DNA of 60,858 nt from Candidatus Rokubacteria bacterium 13_1_40CM_68_15 (GCA_001917585.1 MNEG01000043.1:1-60858); one strand, 5' to 3'. Shown: positions 18,171-27,996, counted from the first letter of the stretch. The notes: generated by a model not told the origin, from the sequence alone. Numbers and translations: made by a program.

Positions 18171-18956
18171 ATGATCATCGACACCCACTGCCACCTGTAC
18201 GAGCCGGTGTTCGCCAACATGCAGGAGACCCTGCAGACCGCCCTGGCTCACGACGTGTGGGGCGTGGTGGCCGTGGGCTGTGACGTCGACACCAACGAAC
18301 GGACGCTCGCCCTCGCCACGGCTAACTCGAAAACGGTATGGGCCTGCCTCGGTTTCCATCCCGACCGTGTCCATCTCAGCGACGACGACCTGGACCAGGT
18401 CGAGCAGCAGGTGGTCGAGCACCACGCGCGCATCATCGGCCTCGGCGAGGTCGGACTGCCCTGGTACTGCCTGCAGTCGTCCACCGACCCGGCGGCGACG
18501 ATGGAGCGAGGCCGGAAGCGCCTGGATCGCCTGCTCGCGCTGGCCGGACGCTATGACCTCGCCGTCGCTCTGCACGCGCCGCACGGCGCGGCCGTCGGCG
18601 CGTTGGAGGCGCTCAAGCGTCACGGGATCGAACGCGCGGTGTTCCACTGGCACAAGGCTCCGCCCGACGTGACACGGGACATCGTGGAGGCCGGGTACTT
18701 CGTGTCGGTGGGGCCGGAGGTCGTCTACCGCGAGCGCGATCGCGAGCTGGCGACGTCGGTACCGCTCGACTCCCTGCTCGTGGAAAGCGACGCCCCCTGG
18801 AAGTACTCCGGGGAGTTCGAAGGACTGGACTCGGGGCCGTGGTTCGCCGCGCGAGTGGCCGAGGAGCTGGCGAAGATCAAGCAGCTGCCGGTGGCGGACG
18901 TGATGTTCCGGCTCTCCACCAATGCCTGCCGCCTCTTCGACCTGGTCTGGGCCTGA
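18171..18956 (+). CDS. TatD-family metal-dependent hydrolase
   Basis: A 261-residue TIM-barrel hydrolase. The metal ligands are visible: HxH in IIDTHCHLYEP, Glu in IGLGEVGL, His in ALHAPHG and VFHWHKAP, and Asp in VESDAPW. TatD proteins act as nucleases or phosphoesterases in DNA repair or RNA turnover. It begins 12 bases after tldE and is probably part of that operon. The precise substrate is not visible. Confidence 0.9.
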   Translation: MIIDTHCHLYEPVFANMQETLQTALAHDVWGVVAVGCDVDTNERTLALATANSKTVWACLGFHPDRVHLSDDDLDQVEQQVVEHHARIIGLGEVGLPWYCLQSSTDPAATMERGRKRLDRLLALAGRYDLAVALHAPHGAAVGALEALKRHGIERAVFHWHKAPPDVTRDIVEAGYFVSVGPEVVYRERDRELATSVPLDSLLVESDAPWKYSGEFEGLDSGPWFAARVAEELAKIKQLPVADVMFRLSTNACRLFDLVWA

Positions 18957-19043
18957 CGTTCACGTCGCGGTGTGGCCGTGCGAGGTGCGGCCGTCCGACG
19001 GCCAAGCCGAGCGCTGAAATGATCGAAAGTGGCGAGCAGTGAA

Positions 19044-19766
19044 ATGAGCGAAGAAGAGAAGCACACCGTCGCGCTTCCCGGAGCCCGCCTCGCTCTCGTA
19101 GTTCACGCGCCCCCGGGGCGGCGCCGAGTGCCGTGCGTCATCGCCTGTCACGGGCTCGCCGCCTCGAAGGACAGTGACAAGTACCTGCTGCTCGGAGCCG
19201 AGCTGCCCGCGGCCGGCCTCGCGCTTGCGCGCTTCGACTTCCGCGGCTGCGGCGAATCGAGCGGCATCGAGGAGGAGACCACCATCGCCACCCGCGTCGA
19301 GGACCTCGAGGCGGTGTTGAAGTTCCTCGCCTTCCACCGGCGACTGGACGGGCGCTTGGGCCTGCTCGGCTCGAGCCTGGGCGGTTACGTGGCCCTCCAC
19401 GTGGCCGCCGCCCGCGGCGACGGCATACCCGTCGTGACGTGGAACGCGCCATCGAATCTCGCCGAGCTGATGGACACGCCTTCGGCGGACGCCACCGGTT
19501 TCGGCATGGCGTTCTTCCAGGAGCTGGCCACCCACCGCTACGACAACGCGCCGACGGGCGTCGGCGGCCATCTGGTCATCCAGGCCGAAGCGGACGACGT
19601 CGTGCCCGTCGAGCACGGTGCCACCCTGCACGCGCGCGCGAAGGATCCCTGTGATCTCGTCATCATTCCGGGCGCCGACCACCGGCTCAGCGACATCGGC
19701 CACCGCCGGGCTGCGGTTGCGGCGAGTCTCGAGTGGTTCGGACGCTTCTTCGAGGACGCGGCATGA
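19044..19766 (+). CDS. Alpha/beta hydrolase
   Basis: A 240-residue serine hydrolase with the oxyanion-side segment IACHGLAASKDSDKY, the RFDFRGCGESSG strand, the nucleophile elbow GLLGSSLGGYV, and a late Asp/His pair in EADDVVPVEHG and GADHRLSD. It is probably an esterase or peptidase acting on small substrates. GTG 19029 is an alternative start. It overlaps the following peptidase gene by four bases. Confidence 0.88.
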   Translation: MSEEEKHTVALPGARLALVVHAPPGRRRVPCVIACHGLAASKDSDKYLLLGAELPAAGLALARFDFRGCGESSGIEEETTIATRVEDLEAVLKFLAFHRRLDGRLGLLGSSLGGYVALHVAAARGDGIPVVTWNAPSNLAELMDTPSADATGFGMAFFQELATHRYDNAPTGVGGHLVIQAEADDVVPVEHGATLHARAKDPCDLVIIPGADHRLSDIGHRRAAVAASLEWFGRFFEDAA

Positions 19767-20908
19767 TCAACCGCCAGCGCGTGGTCTCGGAGTTCATGGA
19801 GCTCGTGCAGATCTCGAGTCCGTCGCGCCGCGAGGCGCCGGTGGCCCAGCGTCTGATCCCGGCGCTCGAAGCGCTGGGCGCCCACGTGGAGGTCGATGAC
19901 GCCGGCGCCAGGATCGGTGGCGACACCGGGAACGTCCTGGCCCGCATTCCGGGCACGGCGCCGTCGGCGCCGCCGCTGCTCCTCTGCGCCCACATGGACA
20001 CGGTGGTGCCGTGCCAGAACATCCGGCCGGTCGCGCAGGGCGACGTCATCAAGACCGACGGGACGACGATCCTCGGTGGCGACGACAAGGCGGGCATCGT
20101 CGCCATCCTGGAATCGGTCCGCGTTGCCCGGGAGCGTCGTCTACCCCACGGTCCCGTCGAGATCCTCTTCACGATCTGCGAGGAGAATGGCCTGCTCGGC
20201 GCCAAGAATTTCGACGTCACGCGTCTGGCCGCCCGGCGCGGGCTGGTCCTCGACTGCGACGGCGTCAACGAGCTGATCACCCGCGCGCCGGCCGCGAATC
20301 ACGTGAACTTCGTCGTGCACGGTCTCGAGGCCCACGCCGGCGTCTGTCCCGAGCAGGGCATCAGCGCCATCAAGGTGGCGGCTGAGGCCATCGCTCGTAT
20401 GCGGCTCGGCCGCATCGACGACGAGACGACGGCCAACCTCGGGATGATCGAGGGCGGGCTGGCGACCAACATCGTGCCCAACCGTGTCACGGTGAAAGGG
20501 GAGACGCGGAGCCGGAGCCTCGCCAAGCTCGACGAACAGACCGAGCACATGCAGCGCTGCTTCGACGAGGCCGCTGCCCGGCACCGCGTCATCGTGGAGG
20601 GACGCGAGCACACGGCCCGCATCGAGGCGCGAGTCGCCCGCGGTTACGAGCGGCTGGACCTCGGTGACGACACGCCCATCGTGCGCCTGATGACCAGGGC
20701 GGCCGAGCGCTTGCGCCGCACGTTCCGTACGCGGGCCACCGGCGGCGGCTGCGACGCCAACGTCTTCGCCGGCCGCGGGCTCGAGGTGGCCAACCTGGGC
20801 TGCGGCATGCGCGCCATCCACACCGTCAGCGAATGGGTCGACGTCAACGACATCGTCGCCACCGCCGAGCTGCTGGTCGCGCTACTGCAGGTCAACGCGG
20901 AGAACTAG
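19763..20908 (+). CDS. M20/PepT-like metallopeptidase
   Basis: A 381-residue M20 dipeptidase or tripeptidase. Metal ligands appear in LLLCAHMDTVVP, ILGGDDKAGIVA and ICEENGLLGAKNFD, and the last His is in GCGMRAIHTVSEW. The lid domain carries HAGVCPEQGISAIKVAAEA. It overlaps the hydrolase stop (ATGA), so the pair is cotranslated, in a run of hydrolases that begins with TldD/TldE and may together degrade peptides. Confidence 0.9.
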   Translation: MINRQRVVSEFMELVQISSPSRREAPVAQRLIPALEALGAHVEVDDAGARIGGDTGNVLARIPGTAPSAPPLLLCAHMDTVVPCQNIRPVAQGDVIKTDGTTILGGDDKAGIVAILESVRVARERRLPHGPVEILFTICEENGLLGAKNFDVTRLAARRGLVLDCDGVNELITRAPAANHVNFVVHGLEAHAGVCPEQGISAIKVAAEAIARMRLGRIDDETTANLGMIEGGLATNIVPNRVTVKGETRSRSLAKLDEQTEHMQRCFDEAAARHRVIVEGREHTARIEARVARGYERLDLGDDTPIVRLMTRAAERLRRTFRTRATGGGCDANVFAGRGLEVANLGCGMRAIHTVSEWVDVNDIVATAELLVALLQVNAEN

Positions 20909-20989
20909 GCGCGATCTGCGAGTTTGGCCACGCGGAAGCGATAGCGTTGCGCAAGGCGACGCAGCGTCACGCGCCACGTGAACGAGGGG

Positions 20990-21073
20990 GTTTGGGGGAA
21001 GCGGCACGGGTCCCCCAAGTTAATAAATCGGTTTGGGGGGAAGCGGTACGGGTCCCCCCAAGTTAATAAATCG
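20990..21073. repeat. Two tandem hairpin repeats
   Basis: Two adjacent copies (41 and 43 bases) read GTTTGGGGG, AAGCGG, then ACGGGTCCCCC and AAGTTAATAAATCG. Each contains an inverted repeat, TTGGGGG(G)A with TCCCCC(C)AA. They lie between convergent genes and could terminate transcription from both sides, though no T-run follows. Similar G-rich hairpins occur at 32084 and 49988. Confidence 0.75.
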
Positions 21074-21100
21074 TAGCGCGGTGTCTAACCCCGCGCGTAC

Positions 21101-21718
21101 CTACACGGCGTCTTTTGCGATCACTTCGACCGGGGCGCACGGCGCGTCGGTGTCGAGACCGTCCGGCCAGTACGCGTAGTGCTCCGGCGCCGTCTCCAGG
21201 AGCGGCATGAGCTCCGGCATGATCAGGTCCACGCTGAACGGGCTCGGCCGCCCTGACTGCAACGCTCGCCGCTCCCTCACTCCCGTCAGAAGCGCCGTGA
21301 GCCGTGGCTGCTCGAGCGAGCGAGCACACAGCAGATAGGTGGGCTGATAGAGGCTGACCGCGCGCTCCACCCACTGGCCAAGGGCGGCGATGACCTGAAC
21401 CGCGCAGCCACCGCGAGCGTTGAAGACCACGAGGGCCAGGCCGGAGGCGTCGAGCGGGACGCGACGGAACTCTCGTACGGCGATCAGCGTATGGTCCTCG
21501 CTGGCGTGCAGCGGAGGTGGCGTTCCAGCGAACGGAACCTGGCGTACCTCGTAGACCGCGAAACAGTCAGGATCGTCCACGCTCCTGAACCGCGACCTCG
21601 CGTGAACGAGATCGTCGTCGGCGGGAAGACGGTGCTCGTCCAGCGCTCGATAGAAGCGCAGACCGCGAAGCAAGAATGGACGACTGCGAAGCACGGGGGT
21701 GCGTTGAGCAACTCCCAT
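21101..21718 (-). CDS. Hypothetical protein
   Basis: About 205 residues without a recognised domain. The sequence has plausible secondary structure (DPDCFAVYEVRQVPFAG, EFRRVPLDASGLALVVF) and ends APCAPVEVIAKDAV. The start is uncertain: ATG 21718 is used, but the frame remains open to an ATG at 21787. No ribosome site is obvious at either. No signal peptide or transmembrane segment is visible. Its promoter would overlap the start of the HlyD gene on the other strand. Confidence 0.5.
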   Translation of the reverse strand: MGVAQRTPVLRSRPFLLRGLRFYRALDEHRLPADDDLVHARSRFRSVDDPDCFAVYEVRQVPFAGTPPPLHASEDHTLIAVREFRRVPLDASGLALVVFNARGGCAVQVIAALGQWVERAVSLYQPTYLLCARSLEQPRLTALLTGVRERRALQSGRPSPFSVDLIMPELMPLLETAPEHYAYWPDGLDTDAPCAPVEVIAKDAV

Positions 21719-21856
21719 GCCGAACTTGGAAGATCGCGAAGCCCGCGAAAACGCGCGTGGTGCAAGCAGTTGGGACGATTTTTTCAACGCGCGGTCTTCG
21801 ACGCTCGGGTGTCACCGGCGTGACAACGGCGCACGGGCCGTGCTAAGGAAAGGACC

Positions 21857-23037
21857 GTGAGCCGTCGCCGCCTCGCCCTAGCGCTTGGTCTGATCCTCCT
21901 CCTCGGCGCGGGCTGGGCAGGCACGGCATGGTACCGAAGTCGGTTCAGCGTCGGTACCGATGACGCGTATATCGAAGGTACGGTCGCGCCCGTGAGCGGC
22001 AAGATTCCAGGTCAGGTGATGGAGGTCATGGTGCGCGACAACGAGGTCGTCCGGGCCGGCCAGGTCGTCGTCCGGCTCGATGCCCGCGACTACCGCGCGA
22101 AGGCCGGGCAGCAGCGGCGTCGGTGCGCGCCGAGGCGGCCCGCCAGTCGGCAGTCAGTATCCTCGAGTCCAGCCGGGCGGCCGCCCACGCTCGGCGCGCG
22201 GCGCTCGCGTCGGCCATCGCCGACCGCGACGGTGTCCACGCGCTCCGCGAACGTACCGCGCTCGACCTCTCGCGCGCCGAGGAGCTCTTCACGCGCGAGC
22301 TGGTGGCGAAGCAGTTCGTCGACAACGCGCGCGCCGACGCCCGCGTGTCCGCGGCCCAATTCGCCGCCGCCGAGCAGCGCGTGGCGCAGGCCCAGCGCGA
22401 TCTCGAATCCGCCGAGGCCGATGCTCGCATGCGGGAGTCCGGCTTCGAGCCCCAGCAGATCGGGCTGCGCACCGCCGAGGCGCGTGTGCTGGAGGCGCGT
22501 GCGCAGGAGCAACAGGCCGGGGCGCTCGTGCAGGAGGTGCGCGTGCGGGAGGCCGAGCGCGACCTGGCCGCGGCTCAGCTCAAGGAGGCCGAGGCCGACC
22601 TTTCCATGGCCGTCCTCAACGTCGAGTACACGGAGATCCGCGCGCCCATCGCCGGGGTCGTCACGCGAAAGAACGTCGAGCCGGGGCAGGTCGCCCAGCC
22701 AGGGCAGGCGCTGCTGGCCATCGTTTCCCTGGACGACGTGTGGGTCATCGCCAACCTCAAGGAGACCCAGCTTCGCAGCATCCGCCCCGGCATGCGGGCC
22801 GAAGTGGTCGTCGATACGTTTTCCGACCGCACGTGGAAGGGCACCGTCGATTCCATCGCCGCCGGCACGGGCTCACGCTTCTCGCTGCTGCCTCCCGAGA
22901 ACGCGACCGGTAACTGGGTGAAGATCGTTCAGCGCGTTCCGGTGAAGATCGTCCTCGATCCCGGCCAGACCTTGAACCCGCACACGCTGCGGGCCGGGAT
23001 GTCCGCCATCGTCACCATCCATCTCCGCTCGCGGTGA
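21857..23037 (+). pseudogene. HlyD/EmrA-family membrane fusion protein, frameshifted
   Basis: The first 80 or so codons encode an N-terminal membrane anchor (LALALGLILLLGAGWAG) and the biotinyl-like start TDDAYIEGTVAPVSGKIPG through VVVRLDARDYRAKAG. The homologous continuation, starting AAASVRAEAARQ, lies in another frame from about 22110 to 23037. It contains the long coiled-coil, EIRAPIAGVVTRKNVEPGQV and the beta-barrel DDVWVIANLKETQL. One base has been lost or gained near 22105-22115. AAGGAAAGGA precedes the GTG. EmrA-type proteins work with an EmrB pump and TolC, but no pump gene follows. It may be a true pseudogene or an assembly error. Confidence 0.85.
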
Positions 23038-23158
23038 CGGCGAGCGTGACGCTCGGTGGTCGTCAGTCGGCGCCCGCCGTGTAAGAAATACCGTAGCTCG
23101 GTAATCTTTTCTACAGCCTGGGAAATTCGCTTCAGGCGATCGCGTCGCTCGCGCGCAA

Positions 23159-23167
23159 TGCTACGAT
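23159..23167 (+). promoter_or_regulatory. Extended -10 promoter before the kinase operon
   Basis: TGCTACGAT matches an extended -10 (TGn plus TACGAT) and ends 9 bases before the GTG start of the histidine kinase, so the transcript would be nearly leaderless. A short inverted repeat TACCG/CGGTA lies about 75 bases upstream. Confidence 0.35.
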
Positions 23168-23176
23168 GCAGCCGTC

Positions 23177-24715
23177 GTGGGCGTCGCCGAGCTCGTCTAT
23201 CGCGTCGCGAACGTCGCCCTGAGCGTTTCCGCGCTCATCGTCGGCGCGCTGATCGTCATCGAGATCAGCCGGCGGCCGACGGCGCGCCGCGAGCCGCTCG
23301 GCATGGCGATTGCGCTGGTGTTCGTCGCGATCGGTGGGCGGGCGGCCGTGCGGGCGGTGCTGGAGCCAGTGTCGGCCGTGCCGCCGGGCTCGTTCGCCAC
23401 CATCGTCGCCGTGGACCTGCTGGCGGCCGGCGCGGCGGTCGCGTTCCTCGCGCTGCACCGGCGCTACGCGGTGTTCATCGAGAGCGCCGACATGGTGCGC
23501 GAGTATGAGACGGAGTATGCCGCCAAGGAACGGGAGGCGCGTGCCCTCGCCCAGGTCAACGAGGAGCTGCGGCGACTCGATGAGCTCAAGAGCGAGTTCC
23601 TGGCCATGGTGAGCCATGAGCTGCGGACGCCGCTGACGGCGATCGTCGGTTACAGCCGGCTCCTGATCCGTCAGGTGCACGGGCCGCTCACGCCCAAGCA
23701 GCTCGAGCACCAGGAGGCGATCTTTCGCAGTGCGCAGCGGCTGACCGAGCTGATCAACGACCTGCTCGACGTCTCGCGCCTGGAAGCCGCGCGCGTCGAG
23801 CTCGATCCGCGCCCGATCGATGTGCGGGAGGCGGTCGACCACGTGGTGGCCGCCGTGCGGGTCGCTTCCCAGGCCAAGCAGATTCGCATCGCCAATGCCG
23901 TCGGCTCCGACGTGCCGGCGGTGCACGCCGACGCCACGCGGCTCCACCAGGTCCTCGTCAACCTCATCGGAAACGCGGTGAAGTTCACGCCGGCCGGCGG
24001 CGCCGTGACCGTGCGCGCGGTCGGCCAGGGCGATCAGGTGTGGATCGCCGTCGAGGACACTGGCCTCGGCATCGCCAAGGACGAGCTGGCGCGTATCTGG
24101 GATCCGTTCTATCAGGTCGAATCGCCGATGCGGCGGCGACACGGCGGATCCGGTCTCGGCCTCGCGATCGTCCGGCGTCTGGTGGAGCTCCACGGCGGCG
24201 TCGTGCGGGCCGAGAGCGATGGGGAGAACAGAGGCAGCCGGTTCAGCTTCAGCCTCCCCGTTTCGACGGTGGCGCCGCGGGCGGTCATCGCGTCGGTCGA
24301 GGAGACGCGCATCGATCCCGTGCTGGCGGGCCGCGACGTGCTCATCGTCGAGGACGACCCGGCCAACCAGGACCTGATGCGGGCCGTCGTCGAGGATCTG
24401 CTGGGCGGCCGCGCGACGGTCTCGGCCGACGGCGAAGCGGCCGTGCAGCACGCGCTCGAGCATCCGCCGGCCGTCATCCTGCTCGACCTCATGCTGCCCG
24501 GACTGTCGGGCTGGGAGGTGGCCCGCCGGCTGCGGCAGCATCCCGACACGCGGAACATCCCGATCATCGCGGTGTCGGCGCTGGCCCGTCCGCAGGAGCG
24601 CGAGTCGGCGTTCCACGCCGGCTGCGAGGCCTACGTGGCCAAGCCCTACACGCCCGACGATCTTGCCCGTGTCGTCGCGGCCACGCTGGCCGACGCGGGA
24701 GTGATGTCGCGATGA
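23177..24715 (+). CDS. Membrane hybrid histidine kinase with receiver domain
   Basis: A 512-residue sensor. Three hydrophobic segments (about residues 8-30, 42-60 and 74-94) anchor it, and a short coiled coil follows. HisKA has the phosphorylated H147 in MVSHELRTPL. The ATPase domain shows LINDLLDVSRLEA, NLIGNAVKFTP, DTGLGIAKDEL and GGSGLGLAIVRRLV. A C-terminal receiver carries VLIVEDDPANQD and phospho-acceptor Asp in ILLDLMLPG. There is almost no extracellular domain, so the signal may be sensed in or near the membrane. It overlaps the next kinase gene (ATGA) and probably exchanges phosphate with it. Confidence 0.92.
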   Translation: MGVAELVYRVANVALSVSALIVGALIVIEISRRPTARREPLGMAIALVFVAIGGRAAVRAVLEPVSAVPPGSFATIVAVDLLAAGAAVAFLALHRRYAVFIESADMVREYETEYAAKEREARALAQVNEELRRLDELKSEFLAMVSHELRTPLTAIVGYSRLLIRQVHGPLTPKQLEHQEAIFRSAQRLTELINDLLDVSRLEAARVELDPRPIDVREAVDHVVAAVRVASQAKQIRIANAVGSDVPAVHADATRLHQVLVNLIGNAVKFTPAGGAVTVRAVGQGDQVWIAVEDTGLGIAKDELARIWDPFYQVESPMRRRHGGSGLGLAIVRRLVELHGGVVRAESDGENRGSRFSFSLPVSTVAPRAVIASVEETRIDPVLAGRDVLIVEDDPANQDLMRAVVEDLLGGRATVSADGEAAVQHALEHPPAVILLDLMLPGLSGWEVARRLRQHPDTRNIPIIAVSALARPQERESAFHAGCEAYVAKPYTPDDLARVVAATLADAGVMSR

Positions 24716-27063
24716 CCGACGAGATCGCGCGGGTTCTCGTCGTCGAGGACAATCGCGATACGTCCGCGCTGCTGCGCGACCTGCTCGAGGCCGAGGGCTA
24801 CCAGGTCGAGTCGGTGGGAACGGGCGAAGCCGCGCTGGAGGCGCTCGAGGTCAACCCGGAGACGGACCTCCTGGTCCTCGACCTCATGCTGCCTGGCATG
24901 AGCGGCTACGAGGTCATCGAGAAGCTGCGCGCCGAGGCCAACCAGAGCCGCGTGCCCATTCTCGTGCTGAGCGCGCTCAGCAGCCCCTCCGCTCGCGTGC
25001 GCGGTCTGCGCGACGGGGCCGACGACTACATGACGAAGCCGTTCCTGCCCGAGGAGCTGGTGGCGCGCGCGCGGACGCTCATCACCAGCCGTCTGCTCGA
25101 GCGGCGTACGCGGGAGATCCAGGCCCTCGCCCAGATCGCGCAGGCCAGTCTCACCGCCGCCGATGGCGACGTGCTGTTGCAGCGGATGGACGAGATCGTC
25201 CTCGACGTCTTCGCCGCCGACGGCGCTGCCATCCTCCTGGCCGACGAGTCGAAGGGCGAGCTGCGGGCCCGCGCCGCGCTCGGCTTCGGCGACGATCTGG
25301 CCGGCCTCGGCGTGCGCCTCGGCGAGGGCGTGGCGGGCCTGGCCCTGAGCACGCGCTCACCCGTCATCGTCGACGACGGCGCCGCCACTGATCACCGCGT
25401 CAAGAGCCGCACGCTACGGTCGGGAAAGTTCCGTTCGGTGATGGCGGCGCCCCTGATCGTCGGCGGCGTCGGGATCGGAGTGCTGGAGGTCGCCCGGCGC
25501 TCGCGGCGGATCGACAATCGTGCCTACCGGTTCCTCAACATCGTCGCCGACCGTGTCGCCGTCGCGATCGAGCATTCGCGGCTGGAGGGTGAGGCACGCG
25601 AGCTGGCCGACGTGGTGCGCCGGATCGGTGAGGGCGTCGTCGTGATCGACACCGACGACCGCGTGCTCTTCGCGAACCGCGCGTTCCTGTCCATGGTGGG
25701 CGCCGCCGGCGAGGACCTCACCGGCCAGCGCTGGACGGACTTCCTCTCCTCGGCCCAGGACACCGGCGCGCTGGTCATGCAGATGCGCCAGCAGGCCGTC
25801 TACCACGGCGAGCTGCTGCTGATCACGCGAAACGGCGACCCGCGGCCGGTGCACCTCTCGCTGTCCGCGGTCGAGCGCCGGAAGGGCGGGCTCCAGCGCA
25901 TCGGCATCTTCCGCGACATCAGTCCCGAGCACGAGCTCCGCTTCCGCGTGATCCGCGAGCAGAAGTTCCGGACGCTCGGATCGCTGGCGGCCGGCGTGGC
26001 GCACAACATCAACAACCGGCTCACGCCGGTGCTCGGCTGGACGGAGATGCTGCTCGAGCGCCTGGCTGCGGGGGAGACGATCGACTCCGAGGAGCTCACC
26101 CACGCGCTGAAGGTCATCAGCCAGGGCGCCGCCGACAGCGTGGGGACGGTGCGCCGGCTCCAGGAGTACTCGCGACCGGCGCGCGTGCGTGGTCCGGAGG
26201 CGGTGCAGCTGCGCGAGGTCGTGGAGCAGCTCCTGGCCCTGACCCGCCCGCAGTGGGACAACGACGCGGCTCGCCGTGGCGTGCGCTACGAGATCGACCT
26301 CCGCATTGAGCCGGCCCCGGCCATTCTCGCCGTGGCCAGTGAGATCCGGGAGGCGCTGCTGAACATTCTCGAGAACGCGCTGGCCGCGATGCCCGACGGC
26401 GGGCGGCTCACCATCCAGATCGGCACCGAAGCGGATCGGGCGCACATCGCCATCACCGACACCGGGCGGGGGATGAGCGCCGAAGTCCAGCGGCTGGCCT
26501 TCGAGCCGTTCTTCACCACTCGCGGCGGAGAGGGCGGCACCGGTCTCGGTCTGTCGCTCGCCCAGGAGATCGTGCAGCGCTACGGCGGGACGATCACGCT
26601 CCAGAGCCGCGAGGGCGTCGGGACGACGTTCACGCTGTCGTTCCCGCCGGTCACGGGCGAGCTGAGCCGTGCCCCGCTGTTCGTGCCCGTCGTGGAGGCC
26701 TTGCGCATCCTCGCCGTCGAGGACGAGCCCGAAGTGCTCGACCTCGTGCGGGCGATGCTGACCCACGCCGGCCACGCGGTGCTGACGGCCGCGTCCGGCC
26801 GGGAGGCATTGGCGATCTTCAACCGCGAGTCGGTCGACCTCGTCATCACGGACCTCGGCATGCCCGGCATGACCGGACTCGGGCTCGCCGCCGAGCTCCG
26901 GCGCATCCGTCGCGTCCCCATCGTGCTGCTCACGGGCTGGGCCCAGGAGCTCGATCCGGCAGCCGCCGAGGACGTCGACGCGATCCTCGCCAAGCCGTTT
27001 TCGCGGGAGAAACTCTTCGAAGCGATCGCCCGCGCCGTTCCCGACCGCGTCAAGTCGTCATAA
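24712..27063 (+). CDS. Soluble hybrid kinase: REC-GAF-PAS-HisKA-HATPase-REC
   Basis: A 783-residue multidomain kinase. The N-terminal receiver has Asp57 in VLDLMLPG. It is followed by a GAF domain (about 140-290), a PAS domain (about 300-410; VVVIDTDDRVLFANRAFLSM), a HisKA region with AAGVAHNINNRLTPVLG, an ATPase domain (NILENALAAMPDGG; GGTGLGLSLAQEIV) and a second receiver (LVITDLGMPG). The residue after the phosphorylated His is Asn rather than the common Glu/Asp. No DNA-binding output is encoded next to it, so the target is elsewhere. The four-base overlap with the upstream kinase suggests a phosphorelay between the two. Confidence 0.92.
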   Translation: MTDEIARVLVVEDNRDTSALLRDLLEAEGYQVESVGTGEAALEALEVNPETDLLVLDLMLPGMSGYEVIEKLRAEANQSRVPILVLSALSSPSARVRGLRDGADDYMTKPFLPEELVARARTLITSRLLERRTREIQALAQIAQASLTAADGDVLLQRMDEIVLDVFAADGAAILLADESKGELRARAALGFGDDLAGLGVRLGEGVAGLALSTRSPVIVDDGAATDHRVKSRTLRSGKFRSVMAAPLIVGGVGIGVLEVARRSRRIDNRAYRFLNIVADRVAVAIEHSRLEGEARELADVVRRIGEGVVVIDTDDRVLFANRAFLSMVGAAGEDLTGQRWTDFLSSAQDTGALVMQMRQQAVYHGELLLITRNGDPRPVHLSLSAVERRKGGLQRIGIFRDISPEHELRFRVIREQKFRTLGSLAAGVAHNINNRLTPVLGWTEMLLERLAAGETIDSEELTHALKVISQGAADSVGTVRRLQEYSRPARVRGPEAVQLREVVEQLLALTRPQWDNDAARRGVRYEIDLRIEPAPAILAVASEIREALLNILENALAAMPDGGRLTIQIGTEADRAHIAITDTGRGMSAEVQRLAFEPFFTTRGGEGGTGLGLSLAQEIVQRYGGTITLQSREGVGTTFTLSFPPVTGELSRAPLFVPVVEALRILAVEDEPEVLDLVRAMLTHAGHAVLTAASGREALAIFNRESVDLVITDLGMPGMTGLGLAAELRRIRRVPIVLLTGWAQELDPAAAEDVDAILAKPFSREKLFEAIARAVPDRVKSS

Positions 27064-27104
27064 CCGGGCACGGGCACCCCGAGTCGTTCCTTCATCCCCC
27101 GCTG

Positions 27105-27992
27105 TCAGGGCAACCGGCTCGCCCACCAGAGCACGGCCGCGCCGACGATGATGCGGTAGACCGCGAACACCGTGAACCCGTGCCGGCGAACCCAGCCGAG
27201 AAACCAGCCCACCACGCCGTAGGCGACGACGAATGACACCACGAATCCGATGGCCAGCACGATGACGGAGTGCGCGTCGTGGGGCATCGCACCGATCGCG
27301 CTCGGCTCGCCCGCGCGCGGCCGCAGCGACTTCGCCAGGTCGTAGAGGGTGGCGGCCGCCATCGTCGGGATCGACAGGAAGAACGAGAACTCGAGGGCCG
27401 CCGAGCGCGTCATGCCGGCGAGCTCACCGGCCGTGATGGTCGCCATCGAGCGTGAGGTGCCGGGGAAGACGGCCGAGAGGATCTGGCAGGCGCCGATCCA
27501 GACCGCCTGGCCAACCGACATCTCCTCCATGTTCTCGGTGAGCCAGCCGCGGGCGAAGGCCTGGCCCTTCGATCGGTCGTAGATCGCGTCGACCGCCCAC
27601 ATCACGATGCCGCCGACGATGAGCGATACCGCCATGACGTGCAGGCTCTCGAGATGCTTGCCGATGATCCTGGTCAGCAGGAAGGCCGGAATCGCCGTGG
27701 TGAGAAACGCGATCACCGTCAGCGTGAGCGGATGATTGGCGACCGTTCGGTCGCCACGGGAGCCGTGGGGGAACCAGCGGACGAGCTTGACGAGCCGGCT
27801 CCAGAAGTAGATCGGCAGGCAGAGGATCGCGCCCAGCTGGATGACGATCGAGAACGTCTTCCAGTAGGCGTCGGTCAGGTCGATGCCGAGCACGGCCTCG
27901 CTGATGCGCAGGTGCGCCGTCGAGCTGACGGGCAGGAACTCGGTCAACCCTTCTATCACGCCCAACACGACGGCCAGCACGTAGTCGTTCAT
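27105..27992 (-). CDS. uppP: Undecaprenyl-diphosphatase UppP
   Basis: A 295-residue membrane enzyme that recycles undecaprenyl pyrophosphate, the lipid carrier for cell-wall and surface polysaccharides. The signature EGLTEFLPVSSTAHL is near the N-terminus, and the second motif PGTSRSMATITAGELAGM lies past the middle. About eight helices are visible. It begins 4 bases after the stop of the upstream SDR gene, so the two are cotranscribed. It confers bacitracin resistance when overproduced in other bacteria. Confidence 0.95.
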   Translation of the reverse strand: MNDYVLAVVLGVIEGLTEFLPVSSTAHLRISEAVLGIDLTDAYWKTFSIVIQLGAILCLPIYFWSRLVKLVRWFPHGSRGDRTVANHPLTLTVIAFLTTAIPAFLLTRIIGKHLESLHVMAVSLIVGGIVMWAVDAIYDRSKGQAFARGWLTENMEEMSVGQAVWIGACQILSAVFPGTSRSMATITAGELAGMTRSAALEFSFFLSIPTMAAATLYDLAKSLRPRAGEPSAIGAMPHDAHSVIVLAIGFVVSFVVAYGVVGWFLGWVRRHGFTVFAVYRIIVGAAVLWWASRLP

Positions 27993-27996
27993 GAGC

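Noticed and set aside
21857..23037. Selenocysteine or programmed frameshifting to explain the broken EmrA-like gene
   Set aside because: The two halves are in different frames, so UGA decoding cannot join them, and no slippery heptamer with a downstream pseudoknot was seen.
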